Position numbers and translations under genes: made by a program
Part shown: positions 38,654 through 48,155 of the stretch, one piece after another
Layout of the letters: every line of letters begins with the position of its first letter
Numbering within the stretch: position 1 is the stretch's first letter
Origin: Borreliella americana
GTDB taxonomy: Bacteria; Spirochaetota; Spirochaetia; Borreliales; Borreliaceae
Assembly (NCBI RefSeq): GCF_021043605.1
Contig: NZ_JAJNFB010000003.1
Location: 30,962-94,961 of the forward strand
Length of the DNA stretch: 64,000 bases
Direction: 5' to 3'
The notes under the pieces: generated by a model
Database searches by the model: none
Seen by the model: only the letters and a program-made list of their open reading frames with translations
What the model was told of the DNA's origin: nothing

Positions 38654-39190
38654 ATGGAAAAGTATTTAAGCTATATAAAAAAGGATGATTTAGACGCAAT
38701 ACAATTAAAATTACAAGAATTGTTAGCAAGTTTGCATATTTTTTATTCTAATTTAAGAGGTATTCATTGGAATATAAAAGATATCAATTTCTTTGTTATT
38801 CACAAAAAAACTCAAAAACTTTATGAATATATTGAAAAAATTATTGATATTGTTGCAGAGCGCTCAAGAATGCTTGGATATGATTCTGAATTTAGATATT
38901 CTGAGTTTATGAAAAAATCCTTTATTAAAGAGCTTGATATTGAATCAACTTCTAATTTTTTACCTTCAATGCAAAGCATTGTTTGCAGTCTTGCTGAGAT
39001 TTTGAAAAATATTTTTGGGATGAGAAAATTGATTGATACTGCCGGTGATTATGGTACTGCTAATATTATGGATGATATCATGAGTGATCTTGAGAAACAT
39101 TTATGGATGCATAAGGCATTGCTTGAAAATTGCGATTGTTTTTGTCACGATGAGAATGAAAGTAAATGTTGTGAGTGTGATGCAAAATAG
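38654..39190 (+). CDS. napA: Dps/NapA mini-ferritin with Cys-rich tail
   Basis: Dps-family protein. The four-helix bundle has the ferroxidase-site block [20 protein letters not shown] (about 36-55) and the matching acidic helix [10 protein letters not shown] (about 67-76). The last 20 residues add a metal-binding-like tail with six cysteines and one histidine (CDCFCHDE...CCECD), not usual in Dps. In B. burgdorferi the protein is known as NapA/BicA, with a role in metal and oxidative stress. Start ATG 38654 has AAAGGAG six bases upstream; ATG 38621 is in frame but overlaps the Per-like box. Confidence 0.94.
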   Translation: MEKYLSYIKKDDLDAIQLKLQELLASLHIFYSNLRGIHWNIKDINFFVIHKKTQKLYEYIEKIIDIVAERSRMLGYDSEFRYSEFMKKSFIKELDIESTSNFLPSMQSIVCSLAEILKNIFGMRKLIDTAGDYGTANIMDDIMSDLEKHLWMHKALLENCDCFCHDENESKCCECDAK

Positions 39191-39263
39191 CAATTTTATT
39201 AAAAGGTTTAACTTGTGTTAATGAGTTTATCTGTATTGAGGCTGTGGTAGTTGTTGGGGATTT

Positions 39264-41273
39264 ATGAGTATTAGAAATATTGGAATTATGGCTCATATTG
39301 ATGCTGGAAAAACTACTACTACAGAAAGAATTATTTATTATACTGGCAAAAGTCATAAAATGGGGGATGTAGATTCAGGAAATACTATTACTGACTGGAT
39401 GCCTCAAGAGCAAGAAAGAGGAATTACTATTAGTTCAGCTGCCATTACTTGCCATTGGAAGGATTGCCAAATAAACATTATTGATACTCCTGGGCATGTT
39501 GATTTTACAGCAGAAGTTGAAAGATCTCTTCGAGTTCTTGATGGGGGTGTTATTATTTTTAGTGCTGTTGATGGAATTCAAGCTCAAACAGAAACTGTAT
39601 GGAAACAGGCAGAAAAATATGAAATCCCACGACTTGCTTATATTAATAAGATGGATAGAATAGGTGCTGATTTTTTTAAAGTTGTGGGAGATATTGAAAA
39701 TAAGTTTAAAACCACTCCTTTGATTTTGCAAATTCCAATTGGAAATGAAAGCAATTTTGCAGGAGTAGTTGATATTATTTTAAATAAAGAACTCCATTTT
39801 TCAATGGAAAATGGAGTTCCAAAATTAACTTATAGTCAAATTAGAGAAGAATTTGTTGAAAAAGTGATTTTTTTTAAAAAAAAAATAATAGACATTCTTA
39901 GCCAATTTAGTGAAGAAATTACTCAATTGTTTCTTGAAGACAAAGATATTGGTTTAGATATTCTTAAAAAAGAAATTAGAAGAGGCACTATTTTTAGATT
40001 TATTGTTCCTGTTTTAATGGGAACTAGTTTGAAAAATATTGGAATAGAACCTTTGATTGATTCGATTGTAGATTACTTGCCAAGTCCTTTTGAGAAAAGT
40101 TTTAGTGCTTTTTCTTTAGATACAAATAAAAAAATTTTAGTTGATCCTAATGAAAATAAGAAATTGTCAGCTCTTGTTTTTAAAGTTCAATATTCAAGCG
40201 TAATTGCTTCTCACCTGTATTTTGTTAGAGTTTATTCTGGTGAGATTAATTCTAATAAAAAAATTATCAATGCTTCAAATGGTAAGCGTGAAAAGTTTAC
40301 AAAAATTTTTAGAGTTTTTTCAAATAAAAATGAACAAATAGATTTTGTAAAAACAGGCGATATTGGTGCTGTCTTGGGATTAAAGTTTTCTGTTACAGGA
40401 GATACCCTTGTTGAAGAGGACAATAATGTTTTACTTGAATCTGTTATGTTCCCAGAGCCGGTTGTTTTAATGTCTGTTGAGCCTGAAAGATCATCAGATG
40501 AGGTTAGACTAAAGGAAATTTTTGAAATAATAGCTAAAGAAGATCCTACCTTTAGTTATTCTGAGAGCAAAGAAACAGGGCAATTGATTATATCTGGAAT
40601 GGGTGAATTGCATCTTGAGATTATTTTGACAAGAATTAAAAATGAATTTAATCTTAATGTATATACAGGAAAACCCCAAGTAAGTTACAGAGAAAGTGCT
40701 GGTAAAATTGTAAAAGAAGTTTTTGAGTTTAACAATATTTTTGCTGGCAAAAATATTGATTTTAAAATTGAAATGATCATTAAACCTTTGTCACGAGGCG
40801 AAGGAAATAAAATTGATTTTGAATGTAGTGTTGAACCTGTAATTAAGTCTGCAATATTGAGGGGAATTACATCCGCATTTGTAAGTGGAATTTTTGGATA
40901 TCCTATTATTGATATTAATGTTAGTATTTTTTCTATTGTTTGCGGGGCTAATAAGATTAGCGAGAATGCTTTTGAGTCAATTTCAGGATTTGCCTTTCAC
41001 AGTATTTTTCAAAAATCAGAGCCTATTAAACTTGAGCCAATAATGTTATTAGAAATTAGAACACCCATTGAGCATACAGGAGAAATTATTTCTACATTAA
41101 ATGTTATAGGGGGCGTCATTCATTCGGTTAGCAATATTGGAGAGTATGATTTAATAAAATCAGAGGCGTCGTTTGAGAAACTTTTTGGGTATGCTTCTAT
41201 TTTAAGAAGTTCTACTAAAGGAAGGGGCAGCTTTACTATGGAATTTTCTTATTTTAAAGAAAAAGTAAGTTAA
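39264..41273 (+). CDS. fusB: Elongation factor G 2 (ribosome-recycling type)
   Basis: Second EF-G of the spirochaete type, 669 residues. GTPase motifs: G1 AHIDAGKTT (about 10-18), G2 RGITI (about 52-56), G3 DTPGHVDFT (about 75-83), G4 NKMD (about 129-132). Domains II to V follow, with EDPTF(S)Y and GMGELHLEI blocks at about 425-455. Published work on B. burgdorferi found the second EF-G acts with RRF in ribosome splitting and not in translocation. ATG 39264 has GGGGA upstream. No close operon partner. Confidence 0.92.
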   Translation: MSIRNIGIMAHIDAGKTTTTERIIYYTGKSHKMGDVDSGNTITDWMPQEQERGITISSAAITCHWKDCQINIIDTPGHVDFTAEVERSLRVLDGGVIIFSAVDGIQAQTETVWKQAEKYEIPRLAYINKMDRIGADFFKVVGDIENKFKTTPLILQIPIGNESNFAGVVDIILNKELHFSMENGVPKLTYSQIREEFVEKVIFFKKKIIDILSQFSEEITQLFLEDKDIGLDILKKEIRRGTIFRFIVPVLMGTSLKNIGIEPLIDSIVDYLPSPFEKSFSAFSLDTNKKILVDPNENKKLSALVFKVQYSSVIASHLYFVRVYSGEINSNKKIINASNGKREKFTKIFRVFSNKNEQIDFVKTGDIGAVLGLKFSVTGDTLVEEDNNVLLESVMFPEPVVLMSVEPERSSDEVRLKEIFEIIAKEDPTFSYSESKETGQLIISGMGELHLEIILTRIKNEFNLNVYTGKPQVSYRESAGKIVKEVFEFNNIFAGKNIDFKIEMIIKPLSRGEGNKIDFECSVEPVIKSAILRGITSAFVSGIFGYPIIDINVSIFSIVCGANKISENAFESISGFAFHSIFQKSEPIKLEPIMLLEIRTPIEHTGEIISTLNVIGGVIHSVSNIGEYDLIKSEASFEKLFGYASILRSSTKGRGSFTMEFSYFKEKVS

Positions 41274-41442
41274 AGTTATTAGTTTTTAAGGCAAAATGGC
41301 TTTTCTTGTGTTTATTATTTTTAAACCCAATTAATTTTATTGATGAGTTTTTATGTAAAAATGATTTTATTCCCTTTTTTGTTAAGCTTTAAGTTTTTGA
41401 TATTTTATGAATGTTATATTATGATGTAAAATATTTTTTAGC

Positions 41443-41470
41443 CTTATAAAGGCATGTTTGTCTTTATAAG
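41443..41470. promoter_or_regulatory. Inverted repeat upstream of the ROK regulator
   Basis: CTTATAAAG (41443-41451) and CTTTATAAG (41462-41470) form a perfect nine-base inverted repeat with a 10-base centre, about 20 bases before the proposed -35 box of the regulator gene. Candidate autoregulatory operator. Confidence 0.45.
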
Positions 41471-41488
41471 AATAGATAGAATATTGTA

Positions 41489-41517
41489 TTGGTTTTTTTG
41501 ATATGATATTTTATAAT
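41489..41517 (+). promoter_or_regulatory. Candidate promoter of the ROK regulator
   Basis: TTGGTT (41489-41494) and TATAAT (41512-41517) with a 17-base spacer, about 33 bases before the ATG. Apart from this site and the inverted repeat, the 277-base gap after fusB shows nothing clear. Confidence 0.45.
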
Positions 41518-41550
41518 ATTTTTTTATTTTAAAAATAAAGGAGGTGTATT

Positions 41551-42759
41551 ATGCAGGGTGAAAATATGGTTTCAATTAGAGGCGGAAATAGAAGAAAAAT
41601 TCTTCTTAGTTTGAAAAATATGCAATATTCAAGAACAGACTTGGCTCGTAAGTTAAGCTTAACAAATGCTGCAGTTACTATTTTGACTAATCAAATGATA
41701 AAAGAAAATCTTTTGATTGAAGTTGGTTCTAGGGTGTCTGATGTTAAAAAACATGGACGAAAAGAAATACTTCTTGATATTAATAAAGATTATGCGTATT
41801 CAATGGGAGTTATTATTTCTAGCAATTATTTTCAAATAGGTATTGCTAATCTTAAATGCGAGGTTTTAATAAGCGAAACTCATTCTTTTGAGCCTCCAGT
41901 TAGCGCTTATGATATTTTAGAAAAAATAAAAGATCATATGATAGAAATTATTTGGAAACACAATTTCTCAAGAGATAAGTTTATTGGCTTAGGTTTTAGT
42001 ATTACAGGGTTAATAAAAGACAAAGAATTGGGCATTGTTAATGACAGTTATGGAGCGTGGATTGAAAAAGATGTTCCTGTTAAGAGAATACTTGAGGAAT
42101 ATTTTTCACTTACAGTTTATATTGAAAGTTATGTTAAAAATTTATCTCTTGCCGAATTTATGGGTAAGAATATAGATAATATTATGTTTTTTGACTACAC
42201 AGATACTGCTGAACTTTCAATTTGGTCAGGCGGCAATGTTTATCCTGGTTTTAATAATAAATCAGGTATGGTTAGTCACATGATAATTGATTATGAAGGA
42301 GAAAAAAATTGTCCAACTTGTGGTAATAAGGGTTGTGTCAATATGCTAATATCTAATTTTGCTTTGCAGAGATTGATTTCAAAAGAGTTTATGAATGGTG
42401 AGATTCCCGAGCTTTATGAAAAGTATGAGGGTAGATTGAAAAAAGTTACAATATATGACATTTTTTCTCTTTATGAAAAATATGATTTTATAAATAAAAT
42501 TATGCAAGATACTGTTAAGTATTTGGCAATAATTATTATTAATATTCAAAGAATGCTTGATTTTAATTATTTAGTACTCTATGGCCAAAGTTTTAAATTA
42601 AAAGCTTTTTTTGATTTGTTAAAAGAAGAGATTAAAAAACTCAATAAAGAGAATATAGTATTAAAGCTTAGTTTATTAGATACTGAAGTTTCTGTTGTTG
42701 GACCTGCGTCTAGTGTTATTTTTAATAAATTTTATTTGACTGGAGGAGATATTGATTAA
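41551..42759 (+). CDS. xylR: ROK/XylR-family transcription regulator
   Basis: The N-terminal winged helix-turn-helix (about 10-60, with SRTDLARKLSLTNAAVTILT) is fused to a ROK domain (about 80-400). The zinc site is reduced to CPTCGNKGC (about 253-261). The kinase catalytic Asp region reads IESYVKNLSLAEFMG where sugar kinases have NDANAAA-type sequence, so it is a regulator, not a glucokinase. A strong GGAGGTG precedes ATG 41551. No sugar operon is adjacent, so its target is unclear; the name xylR follows family usage. Confidence 0.88.
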   Translation: MQGENMVSIRGGNRRKILLSLKNMQYSRTDLARKLSLTNAAVTILTNQMIKENLLIEVGSRVSDVKKHGRKEILLDINKDYAYSMGVIISSNYFQIGIANLKCEVLISETHSFEPPVSAYDILEKIKDHMIEIIWKHNFSRDKFIGLGFSITGLIKDKELGIVNDSYGAWIEKDVPVKRILEEYFSLTVYIESYVKNLSLAEFMGKNIDNIMFFDYTDTAELSIWSGGNVYPGFNNKSGMVSHMIIDYEGEKNCPTCGNKGCVNMLISNFALQRLISKEFMNGEIPELYEKYEGRLKKVTIYDIFSLYEKYDFINKIMQDTVKYLAIIIINIQRMLDFNYLVLYGQSFKLKAFFDLLKEEIKKLNKENIVLKLSLLDTEVSVVGPASSVIFNKFYLTGGDID

Positions 42760-42821
42760 TATTGACTTTTTTTGTATCTTATATTTGACAAGATTATTTT
42801 TGAGAATAGGGGTTATTTTTA

Positions 42822-44156
42822 ATGCTTGAAAGTTTGGGGTCGAATTTTAGAAATTTTATAAACTACCTTTCTGGAAAATCTACGATAAATGATAAAAACA
42901 TTTCAGAGGCTATTGAAATTATTAAAAATTCTTTAGTTGATGCTGATGTTAATTTAAGAGTTATAAGGCGTTTTTTAAATTCTATAATTGAAGAATCCAA
43001 AGGAGTTAAAGTTTTAAGGGGTATTGATCCTAAGTCTCAGTTTATTAAAATTGTCAATGATAATCTTGTTAGATTTTTGGGAGGCAAAAGTTATGAGCTT
43101 AGTTTACATCCTGCCAATAAACAATCTTATATTCTTATGCTGGGGCTTCAAGGTTCTGGTAAGACTACAACATGTGCCAAGCTTTCTTTAAAGCTTAAAA
43201 AGGAAAATAGAAAAGTTCTTATTGTAGCTGCTGATACTTTTAGAGCAGCGGCGGTAGAGCAGTTAAAAATATTGGGAGGCCAGGTGGGTGTTCCAGTCTT
43301 TTCAATTGAAGGGGAAAAAGATCCTATTAAAATTGTTAAAGCGTCTATGAAGTTTGCCGAATCTAATTTTTTTGATTCTATAATAGTTGATACTAGAGGG
43401 CGACTTGAGATTGAATCTTTGTTAGTTGAAGAAATAAAAAAAATCAAGGGGATTTTGCAACCCACAGAAACCATTTTAGTGGTAGACTCTATGATGGGTC
43501 AAATTGCTGTAAATATTGCTAAGGAATTTAATGAGAACGTTGGACTTACTGGTGCAATATTTTCTAAGTTTGATTCAGATACTAGGGGAGGAGCCGTATT
43601 ATCTTTTAAAAGTATTTGTGCAGTTCCTATTAAATTTATTGGTGTTGGAGAGAAAGTCGAAGATCTTGATTCCTTTTATCCAGAAAGAATTGCTTCTAGA
43701 ATTCTTGGCATGGGGGATGTTGTTAGTCTTGTAGAGAAGGTTCAAAGTGTTGTTGACAAAGAAGAGGCTATTAAGCTTGAAGAAAAAATTAAAAAAGCCA
43801 ATTTTAATTTTGAAGACTATCTGAGTCAATTCAGGCGCATTAGACAAGTAGGAGGGTTTTCTAATTTTATAAGTTTTTTACCAGGTGTTTCAAAGTCGAT
43901 GCTAAATAGTAATAATTTAAATGAAGAAAATTTTAATAAAGAAGAAGCCATTATTCTTTCTATGACCAAAAAAGAAAGAATAAATCCAGTGATTTTGAAT
44001 AATCCCTCAAGAAAAAAAAGAATAGCCTTGGGAAGTGGAACGACTGTTTTTGATGTTAATAAGCTCATAAAAAAGTTTAATCAAACAACTTTGATTATGA
44101 AAAAGATGAAAAATAAAGATTTTCAAAGCAAGATTGCATCCCTTTGGGGAAAATAA
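42822..44156 (+). CDS. ffh: Signal recognition particle GTPase Ffh
   Basis: Ffh binds signal peptides and 4.5S RNA and docks with FtsY. N domain 1-90; G domain with P-loop GLQGSGKTTTCAK (about 108-120) and DTFRAAAVEQL (about 138-148). The Met-rich M domain (about 300-444) carries the RNA-binding SRKKRIALGSGTTV. Several usually fixed GTPase positions differ: DTAGR is DTRGR, MTGQDA is MMGQIA, and TKxDGD is SKFDSD. The reading frame is intact. It leads an operon with rpsP, khpA, rimM, trmD and rplS. Confidence 0.93.
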   Translation: MLESLGSNFRNFINYLSGKSTINDKNISEAIEIIKNSLVDADVNLRVIRRFLNSIIEESKGVKVLRGIDPKSQFIKIVNDNLVRFLGGKSYELSLHPANKQSYILMLGLQGSGKTTTCAKLSLKLKKENRKVLIVAADTFRAAAVEQLKILGGQVGVPVFSIEGEKDPIKIVKASMKFAESNFFDSIIVDTRGRLEIESLLVEEIKKIKGILQPTETILVVDSMMGQIAVNIAKEFNENVGLTGAIFSKFDSDTRGGAVLSFKSICAVPIKFIGVGEKVEDLDSFYPERIASRILGMGDVVSLVEKVQSVVDKEEAIKLEEKIKKANFNFEDYLSQFRRIRQVGGFSNFISFLPGVSKSMLNSNNLNEENFNKEEAIILSMTKKERINPVILNNPSRKKRIALGSGTTVFDVNKLIKKFNQTTLIMKKMKNKDFQSKIASLWGK

Positions 44157-44168
44157 GGAGGAATAAAT

Positions 44169-44429
44169 TTGAGCGTTAAGATAAGATTGAAGAGAATGGG
44201 AGCTAAAAAAAGGCCTTATTATAGGATTGTAGTTATGAATTCTACTTCTCCTAGAGATGGTAGAGCAATTGAAGAACTTGGATATTATCATCCTGTTGAG
44301 AAGCAAAATCAAATAAAAATTAAGGAAGATAGAATTAAGGATTGGATAAGCAAGGGAGCAATTTTAAGTGATACAGTAAAAACGCTTTTAAATAAAAACA
44401 ACTTGAATGCGAAAAGTCAGGAGGTTTAG
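44169..44429 (+). CDS. rpsP: 30S ribosomal protein S16
   Basis: S16 assembles early in the small subunit. The 86 residues match the family: [20 protein letters not shown] at 2-21, then [19 protein letters not shown] start 44169 follows AAGGAGG that overlaps the space after the ffh stop; no ATG is available in that position. Part of the conserved ffh-rpsP-trmD-rplS group. Confidence 0.96.
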   Translation: MSVKIRLKRMGAKKRPYYRIVVMNSTSPRDGRAIEELGYYHPVEKQNQIKIKEDRIKDWISKGAILSDTVKTLLNKNNLNAKSQEV

Positions 44430-44678
44430 ATGAAAGAGTATGGGAATGAAATTGAGCTTATAGAGTTTATAGTAAAGTCTCTTGTAGATAAAGAAGATGA
44501 AGTAAAACTAAATGTAATTGAAGGGGAAAAATCAACTATTTTAGAATTAAGGGTTTCTCAAAGCGATGTGGGCAAGATAATCGGAAGACGGGGTCGTATT
44601 GCGCGGGCTATTAGAACTTTGCTTGGAGCTTGTGCTGCTAAAACCAACAGGCGAGTACAATTGGAAATTTTAGATTAA
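44430..44678 (+). CDS. khpA: KH-domain RNA-binding protein KhpA
   Basis: An 82-residue single KH domain with the GxxG loop in GKIIGRRGRIARAIRTLL (about 51-68). KhpA proteins bind RNA and are usually found between rpsP and rimM, as here. ATG 44430 follows the rpsP stop directly with AGGAGG inside the rpsP end. Confidence 0.92.
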   Translation: MKEYGNEIELIEFIVKSLVDKEDEVKLNVIEGEKSTILELRVSQSDVGKIIGRRGRIARAIRTLLGACAAKTNRRVQLEILD

Positions 44679-44681
44679 TTT

Positions 44682-45182
44682 ATGTTTATTAAAGGCGTTA
44701 TATTATCGTCTTATGGAGTTAATGGGTATGCTAAGGTTAAAAGCATATCCAATAATTTTTGTGATTTTATTAATCTAAAAAACAATAAGGTTCTTTTAAA
44801 AAAAAGCAATAGTCCTGCTATTGAAATTAAGGTTATAGATGTTAATATAAAGGGTAATTCCTTATTTTTGAAGTTCGAAAGAATTAATACCCCAGAGGCA
44901 GTTAAGCCGTTGATTGGTTTTGAATTGTGGGTTGATGATTCGCTTGCATCGAGTTTAAAAGAAGGCGAATATTATTTGGGGAAACTGGTTGGCTATGCCG
45001 TTGTTAATAACAATAAAAAACTAGGGGAAGTTGTAGCTTTCTTTGAATATTTAAATAGTGTATTTCTTGAGGTCAAAGTGGGTATTAAATTTTTCTTTAT
45101 TCCCTTTTTGAATATATATATTGGAGATATAAATGCTCAAGAAAAAACAATTGAGCTTAAGGTTTTAGATCTTTTAAAATGA
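44682..45182 (+). CDS. rimM: 16S rRNA processing protein RimM
   Basis: RimM helps mature the 30S head. The N-terminal barrel contains GVILSSYGVNGYAKVKS (about 4-20), and the PRC-like C-terminal barrel contains EGEYYLGKLVGYAVV (about 93-107). 166 residues. It lies between khpA and trmD; the last four bases overlap the trmD start (ATGA). Confidence 0.92.
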   Translation: MFIKGVILSSYGVNGYAKVKSISNNFCDFINLKNNKVLLKKSNSPAIEIKVIDVNIKGNSLFLKFERINTPEAVKPLIGFELWVDDSLASSLKEGEYYLGKLVGYAVVNNNKKLGEVVAFFEYLNSVFLEVKVGIKFFFIPFLNIYIGDINAQEKTIELKVLDLLK

Positions 45183-45898
45183 AATTTACGGTTTTATCTC
45201 TTTTTCCAGCAATAATTAAACCATTTTTTGAAAATTCAATAATGAAAAAAGCTATTAACAAGAGGATAGTAAGTTTTGAGCTTGTTGATGTTAGAGATTT
45301 TTCAAAAGATAAGCATAAAAGATGTGATGATTTGCCTTATGGAGGCGGTGCTGGGATGGTATTGAAGGCCGAACCGATTTCTTTTGCTCTTGAGCATGTA
45401 GAATCTGCCAAAAAAACAACAATATTCTTAAGTCCTTCTGGAATAAAGTATAACCAAGAATTGGCGTATTCCTTGTCAAAAAAAGAAGAAATTGTTATAA
45501 TTTGTGGAAGATATGAAGGAATTGATCAGCGTATTATAGATTTATATGTTGATTTTGAGATTTCTATTGGAGATTATGTTTTATCTTCAGGAGAAATTGC
45601 AGCTCTTGTTTTAATAGATAGTGTATATAGGTTGCTAGATGGAGTAATAAATCCTAATTCTTTATTAGAAGAATCATTCGGTGTAAAAAATGGATTACTT
45701 GAATATCCTCATTATACCAGGCCCTATAATTTTATGGGAATAAGGGTTCCAGAAGTTCTTGTTTCAGGGCATCATGAAAATATAAAGAATTGGAGACTTG
45801 TTAAAGCTAGAGAAAAAACTAGGAAAAATAGATATGATTTATACCTTAAATATTTAGAGATAATAGGAGAAGATAATGGATTTGATAAGAAAAATTGA
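45179..45898 (+). CDS. trmD: tRNA (guanine37-N1)-methyltransferase
   Basis: SPOUT-fold methyltransferase acting on G37 next to the anticodon. Motifs: [14 protein letters not shown] (about 8-21), [14 protein letters not shown] (about 50-63), [11 protein letters not shown] (about 109-119), the knotted [15 protein letters not shown] (about 130-144), and the substrate loop HHENIKNWR (about 198-206). 239 residues; overlaps rplS by 23 bases. Confidence 0.96.
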   Translation: MKFTVLSLFPAIIKPFFENSIMKKAINKRIVSFELVDVRDFSKDKHKRCDDLPYGGGAGMVLKAEPISFALEHVESAKKTTIFLSPSGIKYNQELAYSLSKKEEIVIICGRYEGIDQRIIDLYVDFEISIGDYVLSSGEIAALVLIDSVYRLLDGVINPNSLLEESFGVKNGLLEYPHYTRPYNFMGIRVPEVLVSGHHENIKNWRLVKAREKTRKNRYDLYLKYLEIIGEDNGFDKKN

Positions 45899-46241
45899 AG
45901 CTCAAAATAAAAAAAATGAGGCTTTTGTCTTTAATGTGGGAGATACTGTAAGGGTTGTTTATAAAATTATTGAAGGTAGTAATGAAAGGTTGCAGAGTTT
46001 TGAAGGGATTGTTATTTCTTTCCAAAACAAGGGAATTGGCAAAACATTTTTGATTAGAAAAATTTCTTCAGGAATAGGTGTTGAAAAAATTTTCCCAGTA
46101 TATTCTCCTATTATAGAAAAGGTTGAAGTTTTAAGAAGGGGAAAGGTTAGAAGGGCAAAGCTTTATTATATGAGGAATAGAATCGGTAAAGCTGCTATGA
46201 AGATAAAGGAGCGCCTTAATATTAAAAAAGTTAAGCATTAG
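45876..46241 (+). CDS. rplS: 50S ribosomal protein L19
   Basis: L19 sits at the subunit interface. Family blocks: [20 protein letters not shown] (about 19-38), [11 protein letters not shown], the [19 protein letters not shown] stretch, and [16 protein letters not shown] (about 88-103). 121 residues. ATG 45876 lies inside the end of trmD. Last gene before a 370-base non-coding gap. Confidence 0.96.
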   Translation: MDLIRKIEAQNKKNEAFVFNVGDTVRVVYKIIEGSNERLQSFEGIVISFQNKGIGKTFLIRKISSGIGVEKIFPVYSPIIEKVEVLRRGKVRRAKLYYMRNRIGKAAMKIKERLNIKKVKH

Positions 46242-46610
46242 TTTTTAATTATTTTAAATATTTTAGCAAATTAGTTCATAAGATAAATCAAATTAGATTG
46301 AGATTAAAAATTATTTTGATTGATCTTTTGTTTTGTAAATTTTTATTCAAGTTTTAGTAAGGTTTTACTGTTGTGAGAAATAATTTTGGCAAACTGGGTC
46401 GTGCGTTTATTATGATTAAGAGCATTAATTACCTATTCTTATTAAATTTCAATGTAGGCTTAATTGTACTTTTGTCTTTAAAAAGCTAAAGGTTTAAAGT
46501 TTTGATTTTTTGAAAAACTTTCGGGCTATGTGAGTGATTTTGTTCTTAAATATTTGTTTTTATTTTTTTGAGAGTAAATATTTATTTTTTGTAGTTAAGG
46601 AGATTTGATT
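46242..46610. other. Intergenic gap with no gene assigned
   Basis: About 370 bases between rplS and the next gene, very long for this window. It is AT-rich, with stops in all frames. A 25-codon frame at 46412-46489 has no ribosome site. An eight-base inverted repeat (AAAGTTTT 46496-46503, AAAACTTT 46514-46521) is weak. The middle part around 46381-46410 is less AT-biased than its surroundings and could be an RNA gene or decayed gene. No RNA family is recognisable to me. Confidence 0.4.
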
Positions 46611-47150
46611 TTGAAATATACTCAAAGTAAGTTTAAGGGTAGCAATTTTCAGAAACACAATAAACGTTTTTATGGCTTTAAGAATAAAAGATTAAATTCT
46701 GATAGCAAAAGTCAAAATGTTTCCCCACCAAATAGTTTTAATAATAAATCGACGGTTTTGAATACAGATAAACAAAATCTTTTTAAAGGTAAATTTAGAA
46801 GAAAAAGTATAAGATTTAAAACAAGAATAAATCTTGATGTTTCTTGTGCTATTTGTGAAAAAAAAATAAATGATATTGTTTTTAGCATGTCTTTAAAGGT
46901 TGAAAATGAAGATAAACCTGTTCATTTTGATTGTGCTATCAATAAATTAACAGCTGAAAATAATCTTTCAAGTAATGAAAAATTGGTTTATAAAGGTGCT
47001 GGTAAATTTTTTATTGTAGATACATCTTCTAGAGGAGAATATTTATATTTTAAAATTATTAAAGAAATTGGATTTGAAAATTTAGAAGAACAACCAATAT
47101 GGCGTAAAAAAATTCTTAAAGATATTAATAGAGGGTTTAGACTTTCTTGA
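46611..47150 (+). CDS. Basic protein with a Cys/His zinc-binding motif
   Basis: 179 residues. The first 70 are very basic and rich in Lys, Asn, Ser and Phe, as in RNA-binding tails. The C-terminal half has SCAICEKKI (about 77-85) paired with HFDCAI (about 104-109), a likely single zinc site. No family recognised. TTG 46611 is eight bases after AAGGAG (46597-46602); an in-frame TTG at 46605 is too close to it. It lies one base before coaD. Confidence 0.78.
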   Translation: MKYTQSKFKGSNFQKHNKRFYGFKNKRLNSDSKSQNVSPPNSFNNKSTVLNTDKQNLFKGKFRRKSIRFKTRINLDVSCAICEKKINDIVFSMSLKVENEDKPVHFDCAINKLTAENNLSSNEKLVYKGAGKFFIVDTSSRGEYLYFKIIKEIGFENLEEQPIWRKKILKDINRGFRLS

Positions 47151-47151
47151 T

Positions 47152-47643
47152 ATGAAGGTGGCAGTTTTTCCAGGATCTTTTGATCCAATTACTTGGGGCC
47201 ATATTGATTTAATTAAAAGGTCGTTGGCTATTTTTGATAAAGTTGTTGTTTTAGTAGCTAAAAACAAATCAAAAAAATATTTGCTAAGTGATATCGAGAG
47301 GTTTAGCCTTACAAAAGATGTCATTTTGTCTTTAAATTTTTCAAATGTACTTGTAGATAGGTATAGTGGGTTTATTGTTGATTATGCATTAATTAATTCT
47401 ATTAAATTTATTGTTAGAGGAATTAGGGCTTTTAATGATTTTGATATAGAGTTTGAAAGATATCTTGTTAATAATAAGTTAAATTTTAAAATTGATACTA
47501 TATTTTTACCAAGTAGTGCAGAACATTTATATGTAAGGTCGGATTTTGTAAAGGAATTAATGAGCAAAAAGGATGTTGATCTTTCTAATTTTGTTCCAGA
47601 ATTGGTGTTCAATAGATTAAAATCTAAGTTTATTGACAAATGA
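47152..47643 (+). CDS. coaD: Phosphopantetheine adenylyltransferase
   Basis: Fourth step of coenzyme A synthesis: 4'-phosphopantetheine plus ATP to dephospho-CoA. The 163-residue product has the nucleotidyltransferase signature [15 protein letters not shown] (about 6-20), [12 protein letters not shown] (about 88-99) and the C-terminal [16 protein letters not shown] (about 122-137). In the same transcript direction as rpmF and acpP; the ACP prosthetic group comes from CoA, so the grouping makes sense. Confidence 0.94.
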   Translation: MKVAVFPGSFDPITWGHIDLIKRSLAIFDKVVVLVAKNKSKKYLLSDIERFSLTKDVILSLNFSNVLVDRYSGFIVDYALINSIKFIVRGIRAFNDFDIEFERYLVNNKLNFKIDTIFLPSSAEHLYVRSDFVKELMSKKDVDLSNFVPELVFNRLKSKFIDK

Positions 47644-47706
47644 CTTAATTAATATATATATTATTAAGATAATTTAATGTAGTTTAAAAGTAGTTAGGAG
47701 AAAGTA

Positions 47707-47889
47707 ATGGCTGTTCCAAAATTTAAGCCTTCAAAATCTAGGAGTAGAACAAGGCGTAGTATAAATATGAGGAAAAAAATTCCACAATTTCAAGAATGTT
47801 CTAATTGTGGTAACCTTGGAGTGAGACATAGGGTTTGTTTAAAATGTGGATATTATAGGAATAACCAATATCTAGAAATAGGTTTGTAG
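47707..47889 (+). CDS. rpmF: 50S ribosomal protein L32
   Basis: 60 residues: [18 protein letters not shown] start, then a zinc knuckle pair CSNCG (about 32-36) and CLKCG (about 45-49). It is therefore the zinc-binding (C+) form. TTAGGAG lies before ATG 47707. Upstream is a near-palindromic AT tract (about 47644-47670) of unknown use. Confidence 0.95.
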
Positions 47890-47912
47890 CTTGTAGTAAG
47901 GAAGGTATATTC

Positions 47913-48155
47913 ATGGATAATGATGAAATTTTTAGCAAGGTTAGATCTATTATATCTGAGCAACTTGATAAAAAAGAAGATGAAATTACTATAGACTCTA
48001 GATTTGTTGAGGATCTTAATGCAGATAGTCTGGATATTTATGAGCTTTTGTATTTGCTTGAAGAGGCCTTTGATGATAAAATCCCAGAGAACGAAGCCAA
48101 TGAATTTGAGACAGTAGGCGATGTTGTTAATTTTATTAAAAAGAGAAAAGGTTGA
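47913..48155 (+). CDS. acpP: Acyl carrier protein
   Basis: 80 residues, acidic, with the phosphopantetheine Ser39 in [13 protein letters not shown]. Helices and length are standard. GAAGG precedes ATG 47913. The stop overlaps the rnc start (TGATG). Fatty-acid synthesis is limited in Borrelia, so ACP may serve other acyl transfers, but the sequence shows nothing special. Confidence 0.94.

Noticed and set aside
46412..46489. 25-codon frame in the gap after rplS
   Set aside because: No ribosome site and too short to support; kept only as a note on the gap.
47644..47670. AT-only near-palindrome between coaD and rpmF
   Set aside because: Imperfect and entirely A/T, so it is likely chance in this composition.
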